A stretch of DNA of 64,000 nt from Dactylorhiza incarnata. Lineage: Eukaryota; Streptophyta; Magnoliopsida; Asparagales; Orchidaceae. The stretch lies in contig JAWHQI010000005.1 in the NCBI GenBank assembly GCA_033032865.1, positions 5,976,001-6,040,000 of the forward strand, given 5' to 3'. Positions 1-9,607 of the stretch are shown piece by piece. The position numbers and the translations under genes were made by a program. Numbering within the stretch: position 1 is the first letter of the stretch; each line of letters begins with the position of its first letter. The notes beneath the pieces were generated by a model. That model worked only from the letters and a program-made list of their open reading frames with translations. It was not told the DNA's origin and did no database searches.

Positions 1-1100
1 TGATCTCATAACTCAGTATGAGAACTTCAAAATGAAGACCGAAGAACAAGTGGAGGACTGGTACAGAAGATAAAATCTCATTATCAATGGTCTAAAGACT
101 TTTGGTAGAGAGATCTCGGATGAAGAGCGGAATGACAACTGCTCAAGAGCCTGACCAAGGAGTATCTTTGTACACTTGGGTCATCAAGGAGACAAGGAAG
201 CTTAGAAAGATTACTCCAGATTCTCTCTTACTTTCTTTTGAACTTGCAACTTCCATTATCAAGGAAGATGAAGTACCGGCTACTCCTCTCAAGCAAACTC
301 TAAAGAAATCAATGGCTCTTGCTGCCACTGAACCTAGAAGACTCCTTACAACATATACTGATGAAGGGCTTAATTTTCAGACTATGAAGTTCCAAGGCTG
401 GAAGAAGGAGAACACTCCTAAATAACAAGAAAGGAGCAAAGAAGGAAGCTCCAAGAATAACCTGATTTTAAACCTGATGAATAATATATTATTATTACAG
501 AAAAATGTACATATATCCACGGAGTGCAGACAGAAGAAAAAGGACATGAAAAAGTTCAAAGAAAATCTAAGGATAGAATAACTAGCAAGAAGGGTAAGAG
601 AATGATTGCTCATAGCTGGAGTGGATCTTCATTTGAGGAAGATTAAGATGAAGAGAGCGAAGAAGATGGAGAGGTCATATGTTTAATGGCCTTACAAGAA
701 GGAGAAACCTCAGACTCTTATGAGGTATTAGATTTTAATTTCTTTGATTTCTGTACTCCAAAATTCAGAAATGTTTTTGAGAATTTATGTAATGATAACC
801 TTGTTTCTGAAAGAAGACTCAAGACTCTTCTTATGGAGAGTCAGGAACTCTCCCAGTGCAATACTGAATTACATGAAAAACATAAAAAAGCTTTAACAAA
901 AGTCATTGACTATGACTCTTGGAAAGAAAAAAGAATCTCTTAAGGAAGAGCTAAGAAAGTCTTTTGAGGAAATCAAGAGATTAATTATTGAACTTCCAAA
1001 GCTAAGGATGAGCATGATTACATTAATGACAGGACTAACAAGCTCAAGAACATCACTGAAAATCTTAGTAAGATTTCAAAGATGAGGAGTTGGAGCTGAC
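1..1100 (+). pseudogene. Copia gag remnant
   Basis: Capsid-type (UBN2-like) gag protein that would coat the element's RNA. The first 100 bases encode a stretch (QYENFK, then a tryptophan-tyrosine pair) matching element C gag near 60490. A readable frame of about 107 codons runs 102-425. A further frame (686-943) covers the acidic region after a tryptophan-serine motif and a charged, likely coiled-coil segment. In-frame stops and frame changes occur near 85, 425, 645 and 943. Similarity to the better preserved gag at 60092-62074 is the basis for the call; no zinc knuckle is legible here. Confidence 0.65.
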
Positions 1101-1399
1101 TACTCTGTGAATGCACCTACTGGATGTCTTCTCTTGAGTAAATATCCCACTATTTTTGGTGTTTGGAGGAACTTTGAATGAGAAGAGTAGTGCATGTTGC
1201 TTAAGGACCTCTCAGGGAAAGAAGCACGCTTCTAAACCAGAAAGAAAATTCAAACAACATGCTCCCCACCCTCCTCATACCCCTCTAATGACAGTATTCT
1301 CAATTACTATCTTCTCTCCTTCTCAAAAATGAGGAAACTCTCTCTCATGGAAAAAGGAAAATGAAAGAGAACAGATTTTGTCATACCTAAGTGTCAATC

Positions 1400-1602
1400 A
1401 TTGTCGACCGATCGATCGGAGACCGCCGATTGCACCAATCGTTGATCGCCGACCGGTTGATCAATGATCCTCTGCCAGGAAGGTTGAACCTGTTGTAGTC
1501 GCTCAGAGATAGGCCATTCGTCAGCCCACTGACCGCTGACCGCAACATCGATCGGCGACCACCTCTCGTTACCACAGTTAATGATCGTTGATCGACTCTC
1601 AA
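1400..1602. repeat. CG-rich palindromic block at gag/protease junction
   Basis: A block rich in CGATCG, GATCGCCGACC and similar short inverted motifs, unlike the AT-rich surroundings. It includes the perfect 12-bp palindrome CCGATCGATCGG (1408-1419). It sits between the gag coiled-coil region and the protease, the same relative place where element C carries its dyad repeats. Read in one plus frame it would give arginine-rich repeats with DRR and ADR motifs. Confidence 0.55.
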
Positions 1603-1879
1603 ATAACCAGTGGCTCAGCCAATGAAATTTCTGATTCTTCTCCTTATCCCTCTGTCCCCAAAAGAAAGAGAAGATAAAATAAATTTCTTTGTTTCAGTTA
1701 CGACAAGGTTGACCATTTTATGGCTGACTATTAGTTTAACACCATGAATATTTTATCCCAGAGGTAACTCATATCAATAGAAGCCAAAGGGTTGTGTGAC
1801 CTTTGCTACTAACAGTATGTGTCCCAAATCCAATTTAGGACCCTATCTTTTTTATTGCAGGTATCAGAAGGTACAAGCC

Positions 1880-2200
1880 TTACCAAGAAACACACTTGGT
1901 ACTTGGATGGTGGATGTTCTAAACACATGACTGGAGATTAAAGTTTGATAACAGACTATTGTGCTAAGGAGGGTCCAAAGGTTATCTTTGGTGACTCTAA
2001 CCATAGCTACACCAGAAGTTATGGTAACTTTTCTTTTGGTAAAATAACCTTCAGAAATGTAGCTTATGGGGAAGGATTGAACACAATCTGATAAACATAA
2101 GTCAACTATGTGATAAATGTTATCTATTTACTTTTCAGTTTAATATTTGTCTTGTGAAGGATAGTAGAACAAAAAAAGTAGACTCGTTGGGACTAGAGTT
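1880..2200 (+). pseudogene. Copia protease / pre-integrase fragment
   Basis: Encodes the start of the retroviral-type aspartic protease region. The motif WYLDGGCSKHMTGD is readable at about 1898-1940, against WYLDSGCSKHMTG in element C; the catalytic DSG has become DGG. It is followed by GPKVIFGDSN and an NISQLCD stretch that align with 62200-62350 of element C. Similarity ends at about 2200 and the integrase domain is absent. A frame change and loss of the active-site serine make it non-functional. Confidence 0.75.
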
Positions 2201-2270
2201 GATAAGGTTTTACCTGGTCAATTTCAGTCAAGTGGAGACGCATGTCCTATGTTGTAGATGTAGACCGACA

Positions 2271-3537
2271 TAAAGATTTTGGGCATAAAACACGACGAAA
2301 ACAATATTTTGAAGAGAAATGGCGTTTTGTAAAATATTGCGATATATGGGCGATATATTCGGAGCCGATATATCGCTAGGTATTTTTATTAATAAAATGA
2401 AAAAAAATCAACATCGTTTTATTAGCAGCTCCGTCTTCATTTCGATCGCGCGCCCAGACTTTGCCCTAGCTTACAACGACTCTCTTGTCTTTCCCCTTTT
2501 GGCACTCCCTCTGTATGGTCAACTGCCCTAAATTCGACATATTTCTCTTTCCATTGTTTCGATGCATCTCTCTCTTCCCTTAGCTTCTTTCTCTTCCCTT
2601 AGCTTCTTTCTCTTCCATTAGCTTCGGCGCCACTCTCCTGCGGTCGTGCCCTAGTTTCGTCAAGAGGAATTGACTTATTTATGTACAGGTTCTAACAGTA
2701 TCTTCTTCTCTGCTCCTCTAAGACGCTAATAGCACGGTATAACACTGTAAGTTTATTTTTTTAAAGATTTCTTACCTCTCTCTTAAAGGCTCTAAAATGC
2801 TCTGCTACTTTCTGCTGCAATCTTGAACTCAAACAATGCATTTTTTTTTATCTTCTCACTTCTCAATTTAAAACATGCGATGATAACAAGAAATTTTATT
2901 TTGTTTTTCTATCTTCTCTCTTCTCATATCTCAATCTTGAACTCAAACAGCGCATTGCAAAAACACATGCAAGGTTGAAATCCAAATACTAATTATGGTT
3001 GTCAGTCGCGTATACACTATTTTTAACATTTATAGTAATTTGTATTGACTTAAGGTTGTTGTTTCAACGTATGATGTAATCATGAATACCGTTTACAATT
3101 AATCCAAAGTTCTACAAGATTTTGCAACATATGATACATGCAGTGCTTCTTTCTGTGATATTGGAGCATACTTAATACATGCAGTGCTTCTACAAGATTT
3201 TTAACATTTATAGTGATTAACGAATGATGAATCAATGGTTTTGAGTGGAATTAAAAATTGGTGAGGACAGGAAATGGTGGTGTTTTGTATTTTTGTTCTG
3301 AAATACCATGCTACTGATGTTGCAAAATTTGTGGAATTTCTTATGTGATGGTTGATGACATTACGAGGCTTCAAAAATTAAAAGTCAAATGAACAAAATA
3401 TTACTAATGTTGCAATGTTTTTTTTCATTTATACCAATATATTAATTTTGCATTTTTGCTCTCTAAGTTTTTTGGAATTTTTGTATAACTCGTTTACTCC
3501 TTCAATTTACGTGGGTTTTTTATTGTTAAATCATAGA
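2271..3537 (+). other. Non-coding leader of the hAT gene
   Basis: No protein similarity seen. The left part has repeated GCGATATAT and ATATATCGC motifs (2340-2378). A pyrimidine-rich stretch at 2565-2635 holds about three copies of a 19-bp unit (CTTCCCTTAGCTTCTTTCT). A possible splice donor (ACTGTAAGTT, 2745-2754) and an acceptor-like TCATAG immediately before the hAT start codon suggest a 5' UTR with an intron. The terminal inverted repeat of the hAT element was not identified. Confidence 0.4.
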
Positions 3538-4013
3538 ATGGATTCCTCTCAGGCTTCTAGTAAAGCACTCAGTGCGTCAGTGCCCACCAATAGAGATACT
3601 TTTGGGGCATTTGGAGAGAAAGTGGTTGCAAAAGATACCAATTGGATTCGTTACAAGTACTGCAAGCAAATCCTAAATGGAGGCATAACGCGTTTCAAAC
3701 ATCATTTGGCGGGGATTAAGCACAAAGTAAAATCATGCCCCTAAGTTCCACCTGATGTTAAAAGAAAGGCCGAAACAACCCTTATAGCAGCACTAACTAG
3801 CAAGCTGATGAAAAGTTTTAGGTTGCAGGCTAGTTTGAATGAAGTGGTTGTTGGAGGAGAGAATGCAAATCTTGAGTATTCACAAAGGATTTAGTTCGCA
3901 GGAGTTGGGCATAAAGGTCCAATGGACCAGAGTGTCCAAACCCTTGTTGAGTCAGTGAAAACATCACAAAGCACGATTGAGAGCAAGTACATAAACAAAG
4001 CAAGAGATGATGC
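3538..4013 (+). pseudogene. hAT transposase N-terminus (BED zinc finger)
   Basis: N-terminal DNA-binding part of an hAT transposase. The ATG at 3538 follows an acceptor-like TCATAG, which is why it is preferred over the upstream in-frame start. A BED-type finger is visible: tryptophan, then YKYCKQILNGGITRFKHHLAG and a final cysteine near residue 67. The frame stops at 3744 (TAA), but similarity resumes at 3895-4013 with a GPMDQ stretch typical of the segment just before DUF659. An in-frame TAG at 3894 and loss of the second BED cysteine spacing are further damage. Copia-1 interrupts it at 4014. Confidence 0.75.
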
Positions 4014-4144
4014 AGTTGAATATTCGCATTTATGTTTTTTTTCGCATTTATGTTATGCACGTGATATGTCACGTGTATGTCGCCTATATATATGTATGTG
4101 CTTGCCCGGTTTAGGGTTATCAATATAGAATACCCGTTTCTACT
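4014..4144 (+). repeat. Copia-1 5' LTR (131 bp)
   Basis: Very short LTR with unusual termini, AGTTGAATA...TTCTACT, fixed by the target duplication on one side and the priming site on the other. It contains a tandem TTCGCATTTATGTT pair, a twin G-box dyad and a TATA box. It is identical to the 3' copy. Confidence 0.92.
4058..4092 (+). promoter_or_regulatory. Twin G-box dyad and TATA box in Copia-1 LTR
   Basis: Two CACGTG G-boxes form an inverted repeat, CACGTGA and TCACGTG with a 4-bp spacer (4058-4075). A TATATATA box follows at 4085-4092. G-boxes are known targets of plant bZIP and bHLH factors. The same layout is at 8914-8948 and in Copia-2 at 38587-38621. Confidence 0.65.
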
Positions 4145-4156
4145 TGGTATCAGAGC
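4145..4156 (+). promoter_or_regulatory. Primer binding site, Copia-1
   Basis: TGGTATCAGAGC directly abuts the 5' LTR. It is complementary to the 3' end of plant initiator tRNA-Met, the standard primer of Ty1/copia elements. Confidence 0.9.
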
Positions 4157-4578
4157 CCTAGGCGGTTCGTCGATCCCGTCTCGCGGCTCCCGCTTCGCTG
4201 CTCGCTCGATCCCGCTTCGCCGCCCCTGCTCCATCAGCGCTCCAGCGACTCCTCTCGTCTTGTCGACTCCGCATCCTCTCCGTCGCGTCCGCTCACCCGC
4301 GACTCCGCTCCCGCTCTCGCTCCGTCGCGCCAGCAGCCTCGTTCTCGCGTGTCAGTCTCGCCGATCGTGACGCTGGCGTAAGGGGGGGCATCCTCTTCTG
4401 TCGCCAGCCCCCCTCTGCCCTAGTCGCCGGCGCCGGTCCTTCCTGACAGCAATTTTGTCCTCCATGGGGGTTTCCGAAGGCACCGCCCTCGCTTCCTCGG
4501 GTGCTCTCTTCGGCTTCAAGATCTAAGGGGCACCTGTAGGATGTTCTTTTGCTTCCTTTGATATCTCCGCCCTCTTCG

Positions 4579-5562
4579 ATGGGTGATCCATCTGTTATCT
4601 CCCCGTCTTCCCAATCCGGTTCTCTTCCCGGTTCTTCGGTTCCCCGTTCCGGTGCTTTGCCCGGTTCCTCGGGTGATCATCCTTGGAGTCATGGCCAGTC
4701 TGGCTCGTTGAAGATTACTACTGTTGCCTTGGATGGCACAAATTATCTGGAATGGTCCAGGGCGGCCCAACATGCTATTCGCAGCCACCAGTTATATGGA
4801 CTCATTGATGGTACCACTGTTGAGCCACCACGCACCGATCCCTCGTGGAGCAAATGGGATGCGGACAATTCGTTGGTTGTCTCGTGGCTACTTCATTCGA
4901 TGTCTCCCCAGGTGTATCGCAGTTATATGCTGTTGGACTCCGCCTACGACATTTGGACCCGAGCCCGAGATACTTACTCTCAGGCAGGCAGTTCGATGCA
5001 AGTGTATGAGCTCACTCGCCGTGTTCTGGAACTGAAGCAGGGGACTATGACCATAGCTGCCTACTATTCTGAATTTGAGCGCCTTTATCAGGAGCTGGAT
5101 TTCTTTAATGCTTTCGCTGCTGCTTGTACGACTGATGTTGTGGCTCTTCAGAAAGATAAAGATCGATTCCGGGTTCACGTGTTTCTTATGGGGCTCAACA
5201 TGGAGTTTGACGCTGTCCGTTTACATGTCCTCCATCGTGAGCCACTTCCCTCTCTTCGGGAGGCCTTCAGCATGCTCCTCAGTGATGAGAATCGTCGCCG
5301 CACTCTTGGTCCCGCTACTGATCACTCTGCGCTGGCCGGGATGTCTCGTGGACCACCTCCTGTTTGTAGTCATTGTGGGAAGACTGGCTCTTGTTTTCGT
5401 CTGCATCCGCACCTTGCTCCTGGTGGTCGGGGCTCTAGTACCCGTGGTAGAGGTGGGTACCGTGGTGGTGGTGGCCGTCACTCTGTGATCGTCCTCAGTC
5501 TTCTGCACACTCTACTGAGGTTATGGAGGACAGCTCAGGAGGCCTATCTGCTGGCGAATTAG
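4579..5562 (+). pseudogene. Copia-1 gag
   Basis: Gag capsid and nucleocapsid protein. The ATG at 4579 is chosen because the start MGDPS matches MDDPS of Copia-2. Residues 45-215 form the copia gag domain (LDGTNYLEW, then the ELKQGTMTIAAYYSEFERLYQELD region). The nucleocapsid finger reads CSHCGKTG-SC: relative to Copia-2, 12 bp are missing near 5388, removing the zinc-binding histidine. A glycine/arginine-rich tail follows. A 1-bp loss near 5487 shifts the frame, so the last 25 codons to 5562 are spurious and the protease lies in another frame. Confidence 0.85.
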
Positions 5563-6710
5563 AGGCCTTCCGACGCCTGTTGCGCTCCCACACAGACTCT
5601 ACTCCTGCTGCCTCTCATGCTGTTGTTGCCACCTCAGGTCTGTCCAGTGCTAATGCTGTGTCTTCCACTTCTTCCGAGTGGATTATCGACTCGGGTGCGA
5701 CCGACCACATGACTGGTTCGGTCTCAGGTTTTACCTCTTATACCCCTCTTTCTGGTCGTGATAAGGTTATTGCTGCTAATGGCTCTCTTTCCGCCATCGC
5801 TGGTAAAGGGACTGTCCCTTGTTCTCCCGACCTATCACTGTCCTCTGTTTTGCATGTTCCCTCTTTTCCCCGCAATTTACTTTCTATTAGTCACTTGACT
5901 AACTCTTTAAATTGTTCCGTGACCTTTTTCCCTGATGTTTGTGTGTTTCAGGATCTGGGTACGAGGCGGACGCTTGGCAGTGGTAGGAATGTTGGCGGAC
6001 TGTACTTGCTGAACCAGTCTTCTCCCAGTGCTCTCTCTTCCATCAGATCTCCGACTCTACATGACATTCGACGATGGCACCAGCGCCTTGGCCACCCTTC
6101 TCCTTTATATCTTACTAAACTGTTTCCTGTTTTTCGTCCTTTACTTCAGTCTTTTTCTTGTGATGCGTGTGAACAATCTAAACATGTCCGTCGGAGTACT
6201 AGTCATTTATCTGTTCCTAGTTTATGTCCTTTTGATGTTATTCACTCCGATGTTTGGGGTCCATCCCCTGTGTTATCTTTATCTGGCTATAAGTGGTTTG
6301 TTACTTTTATTGATTGTCATTCTCGCACTACGTGGGTCTATTTGCTAAAAAGGAAAAGTAACGTGCTTTCTTGTTTTCAAATTTTTCATCAGATGGTGAC
6401 CCAACAATTTGGAGGAAAAATACGTGTGCTTCGTAGCGATAATGGTGGGGAATATGACGACCGGGGTGTTTTTGGGGCCTATCTTGCCGACCATGGCATC
6501 ATACATTAAACTACGTGCGTCCACACTTCCACTCAAAATGGGGTGGCTGAACGGAAGAATAGGCACTTGCTGGAGGTGGCCCGGTGCTTCCTCCTTGCTA
6601 TGCACCTTCCTAAATCCTACTGGGACGATGCTGTTCTCACTGCTGCCCATCTCATCAACCGTCTTCCATCCCGTGCTCTCTCTTTTGCTACGCCCCTGTC
6701 GTGCCTTGAA
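5523..6710 (+). pseudogene. Copia-1 protease and integrase
   Basis: Pol N-terminal half. The aspartic protease active site DSGA is at 5688-5699. A pre-integrase HHCC zinc finger (WHQRLGH ... CDACEQSK, about 6074-6180) follows. The integrase catalytic triad is legible: D in HSDVWGPS (about 6243), D in RSDNGGEY (about 6435) and E in NGVAERK (about 6540). The reading frame is broken only by a TAA at 6507-6509, where a CAA glutamine is usual, a single C-to-T change. The integrase C-terminal part continues in the same frame from 6510. Confidence 0.87.
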
Positions 6711-8875
6711 AAAAAACACATTGTCCACACCTCTCATCTTGCCCCTCGTATCTTCGGCTCCGTGTGTTTTGTCCACGTCCATACCCCACATCGTGATAAA
6801 CTCGATGCGCGTTCCCTTCGGTGTGTTTTTGTTGGTTACTCTCCTACCACAAAAGGGTATCGGTGTTATCACCCTCCGTCTCGTCGCTACTATTGCACTG
6901 TGGATGTTACCTTTCGTGAGGGGGAGCCGTACTTTGGTCCTCGTCAGGGGGAGACGACTAGTGATGGTGACGAGACCATCGATTATCCTCTTCCCATTGT
7001 CAATCCTCTTCCTCCCATTGTCATTCCTCTCATTCCTTCCATTACTCCCATTCCTCCCATTCCTCCCATTCCTTCCACCTCCGCTCCTCCTATCTTATGC
7101 ACATACTCCCGTCGTCCCACGACTGTTGAGCAAGTGCAGACTGCGGATGTTTCGCCAGTGTCGGTGACTGTCTCCGCACCAGATTCTGATGATGACCTCC
7201 ATATTCCTCTGGCTCGTCTTATAGGTAAAAAGGGTGGCACCAAACACCCCATTGCCAACTACATTTGTTATGATCACCTCTCTCAGGCCCATAAAGCCTT
7301 TATCTCTTCTCTTTCATCTATTGTGATTCCTAAGACATGGCAGGAGGCTGTTCAGATACCTGAGTGGAAAAAGGCAATGGAGGAGGAACTGTGCGCCTTG
7401 GATAAAAACAAGACATGGAGGCTTGCTAGTCTTCCTCCTGGGAAGCGAACGGTCGGATCCCGTTGGGTCTTCACAGTTAAACAAAATCAAGATGGAATGG
7501 TGGAGAGGTACAAAGCTCGGCTGGTGGCTCAGGGATATACCCAAGCTCAGGGCATTGACTATCAAGAGACATTTGCTCCTGTTGCAAAGATGAACTCAAT
7601 CCGTGTGATTCTCTCCTGTGCTGCGAGTCGTAAATGGGAGCTACTGCAACTTGATATCAAGAATGCGTTCTTGAATGGTGATCTGGAAGAGGAAGTCTAC
7701 ATGGATATTCCCCGAGCTCTGAGATCAAAGGGTCCAAGGGGAAGGTCTGCCACTTTCTAAAATCCCTGTACGGCCTAAAGCAGTCTCCGAGAGCGTGGTT
7801 TGGACGTTTCTACAAGACCATGCTTCAACTTGGATACACTCAAAGTCAAGCTGATCACACTCTCTTTATCAAGAGGAAGGGTCCTCAGGTTTCTATTCTT
7901 ATTGTGTATGTGGATGACATCATCATTACCGGAGACTACTTGGAGGAGATCAATCACTTAAAAAAACAACTAGGCAAAGAATTCGAAGTCAAGGACCTGG
8001 GGAAGCTGAAATATTTCCTGGGAATTGAAGTTGCGAGGTCTCAACGTGGGATCTTCATCTCCCAAAGGAAGTATACTCTTGATCTTCTTGAGGAGACTGG
8101 GATGCTTGAGTGTGCCCCTGTGGACACTCCTATTGAGGCTAATCACAAAATTGATGCAGATATTAGTGGGGAGAAAGTGGATGCCTCAAAATACCAACGT
8201 CTGGTTGGGCGGCTTATATACTTGTCCCATACTCGCCCTGACATTACATACGCTGTGGGAGTCCTAAGCAGGTATATGCACTCTCCTTCCATACGTCATC
8301 AGCAGGCTGTCTTCAGGGTGTTACGTTATCTCAAAAAGGCACCAGGACGTGGGATTTTGTTCAAAAACAGTCAGTCATTGGAGGTTGAAGTGTTTACAGA
8401 TGCTGATTGGGCTGGTAGCCAAGACGACAGAAAGTCTACCACTGGGTACTGCACATTTGTAGGAGGCAACCTCGTTTCGTGGAAGAGCAAGAAGCAGAAT
8501 GTGGTAGCTCGCTCAAGCGCGGAAGCAGAGTATAGGGCTATGGCCCAAGGCGTTTGTGAGGTACTGTGGATGAAGACTATTTTCCGTGATATAGGTCTTC
8601 AAGGGAACAATCCTATTATGATCTACTGTGACAATAAGGCTGCTATCAGCATTGCACACAATCCTGTGCAGCATGACAGAACCAAACATGTGGAGGTCGA
8701 CAGACATTTCTTCAAGGATCACCTTGACAAGGGGAATATTTGTACTCCGTTTGTAAACTCATTTGACCAGCTTGCCGATGTCTTCACCAAGGGGCTATGC
8801 AACGACAGCTTCAAGGACAACACTGACAAGTTGGGAATGATCAATATATATTCCCAACTTGAGGGGGAGAGTTGA
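6711..8875 (+). pseudogene. Copia-1 reverse transcriptase and RNase H
   Basis: After a proline-rich linker (7000-7090) the copia reverse transcriptase starts at about 7340 (IPEWKKAMEEEL). Visible motifs are LDIKNAFLNG (about 7650) and the catalytic YVDD (7907-7918). A 1-bp loss in a C run near 7712 shifts the frame; the correct frame resumes at once and continues to the end. RNase H motifs DADWAGS (about 8400) and SSAEAEY (about 8515) are intact. The stop TGA at 8873-8875 lies inside the 3' LTR, so the coding frame runs through the polypurine tract. Confidence 0.88.
8827..8869 (+). promoter_or_regulatory. Hairpin and polypurine tract, Copia-1
   Basis: A perfect 12-bp inverted repeat, CAAGTTGGGAAT (8827-8838) and ATTCCCAACTTG (8850-8861), with an 11-base loop. 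Its 3' arm runs into the polypurine tract TTGAGGGGGAG that primes plus-strand DNA synthesis, directly before the 3' LTR at 8870. All of it is also coding sequence for the polyprotein C-terminus. Confidence 0.75.
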
Positions 8876-9000
8876 ATATTCGCATTTATGTTTTTTTTCG
8901 CATTTATGTTATGCACGTGATATGTCACGTGTATGTCGCCTATATATATGTATGTGCTTGCCCGGTTTAGGGTTATCAATATAGAATACCCGTTTCTACT
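8870..9000 (+). repeat. Copia-1 3' LTR (131 bp)
   Basis: Identical by eye to 4014-4144. Followed by the GATGC target duplication at 9001-9005. Confidence 0.92.
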
Positions 9001-9294
9001 GATGCAACTCTATATATTGCTAGGTGGGCATATGAGATGGGTGTTCCTTTCAATGCCCTATATAGTATATCGTTTCAACAAATGTTGCATGTTGTAGGTC
9101 AATGTGGTCCTGGGATGAAAGGACCAACTCCATATGAAATGAGGGAGAAGTTTTTGCCGATGGAAGTTCAAAGGACGAAGAATATGCTAAGTGAATTTAC
9201 TCAAACATGTAGGTTGTATGAGTATAGTCTTTTGACAGACACGTGGACAAATCGCAAGGGCAGAAGTGTCATGAATATTGACATGCACACAGTT
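9001..9294 (+). pseudogene. hAT transposase segment (DUF659, first part)
   Basis: Continuation of the hAT transposase after Copia-1. One open frame includes ARWAYEMGVPFNALYS, a GPGMKGPTPYEMR stretch and LLTDTWTNRKGRSVMNIDMH. The last is the DUF659 signature (usually SDGWT.GRGRSLINF) and includes one of the acidic residues used for catalysis in hAT enzymes. The segment ends in target duplication CAGTT (9290-9294), where the gag-only element begins. Confidence 0.8.
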
Positions 9295-9552
9295 TATTAC
9301 GAACAAGAAAGAAATTGTATGGATTAACGGAAAATAGATACAATCCGGAGCAAGCTCCGACCAACTCTTGGAGGCTGGTTCCTCCAAAGAGCCTTCTCTC
9401 AAATGAGAGCCAAAAGACAATAATAGATCCAAAGATATCCTAACTCCCAAAACCACCTCCTTATATAGGAAGGAGGGCTCACATCAAACCTAATAATATT
9501 TAAAAGAAAAACAATAATAATAATAATAATAAGAGAACGTGTGTGCGTAACA
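9295..9552 (-). repeat. 3' LTR of gag-only element
   Basis: Nearly collinear with 11124-11366, with small indels and a longer AATAAT run near 9513-9530. On the minus strand it starts TGTTACGCACAC. The plus-strand TATATAGG near 9461 reads CCTATATA on the minus strand and may be its TATA box. Confidence 0.88.
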
Positions 9553-9607
9553 ATACATCCCGTCAAAAAAGCGACCTTGACCCCAAGGTCGGAACGCCGC
9601 TCGTCGA

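Larger units (their letters stand above)
1..2270 (+). mobile_element. Sirevirus-like Ty1/copia remnant (D1)
   Basis: This is a decayed internal segment of a Ty1/copia element. In order it shows gag similarity (1-430), an acidic and coiled-coil gag region (620-1100), a CG-rich palindromic block (1400-1600) and the protease plus pre-integrase start (1880-2200). The order and many peptide stretches match element C at 60.4-62.5 kb, so both belong to one broad lineage; Sirevirus is inferred from element C. No LTR, integrase core or reverse transcriptase is present, and the left edge is cut by the window. Many frameshifts indicate an old copy. Confidence 0.75.
4014..9000 (+). mobile_element. Copia-1: complete Ty1/copia retrotransposon
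   Basis: A full 4,987-bp LTR element. The two 131-bp LTRs (4014-4144, 8870-9000) are identical by eye, and the 5-bp target duplication GATGC lies at 4009-4013 and 9001-9005. The priming site begins directly after the 5' LTR and a polypurine tract sits directly before the 3' LTR. Internal order is gag, protease, integrase, reverse transcriptase, RNase H, which defines Ty1/copia. The polyprotein has four lesions: a 12-bp loss in the gag zinc knuckle, frameshifts near 5487 and 7712, and a nonsense codon at 6507. It is recent but not autonomous. I could not assign the copia lineage. Confidence 0.93.

Noticed and set aside
4145..4156. tRNA-Met match
   Set aside because: Only the 12-base priming complement is present; this is not a tRNA gene.
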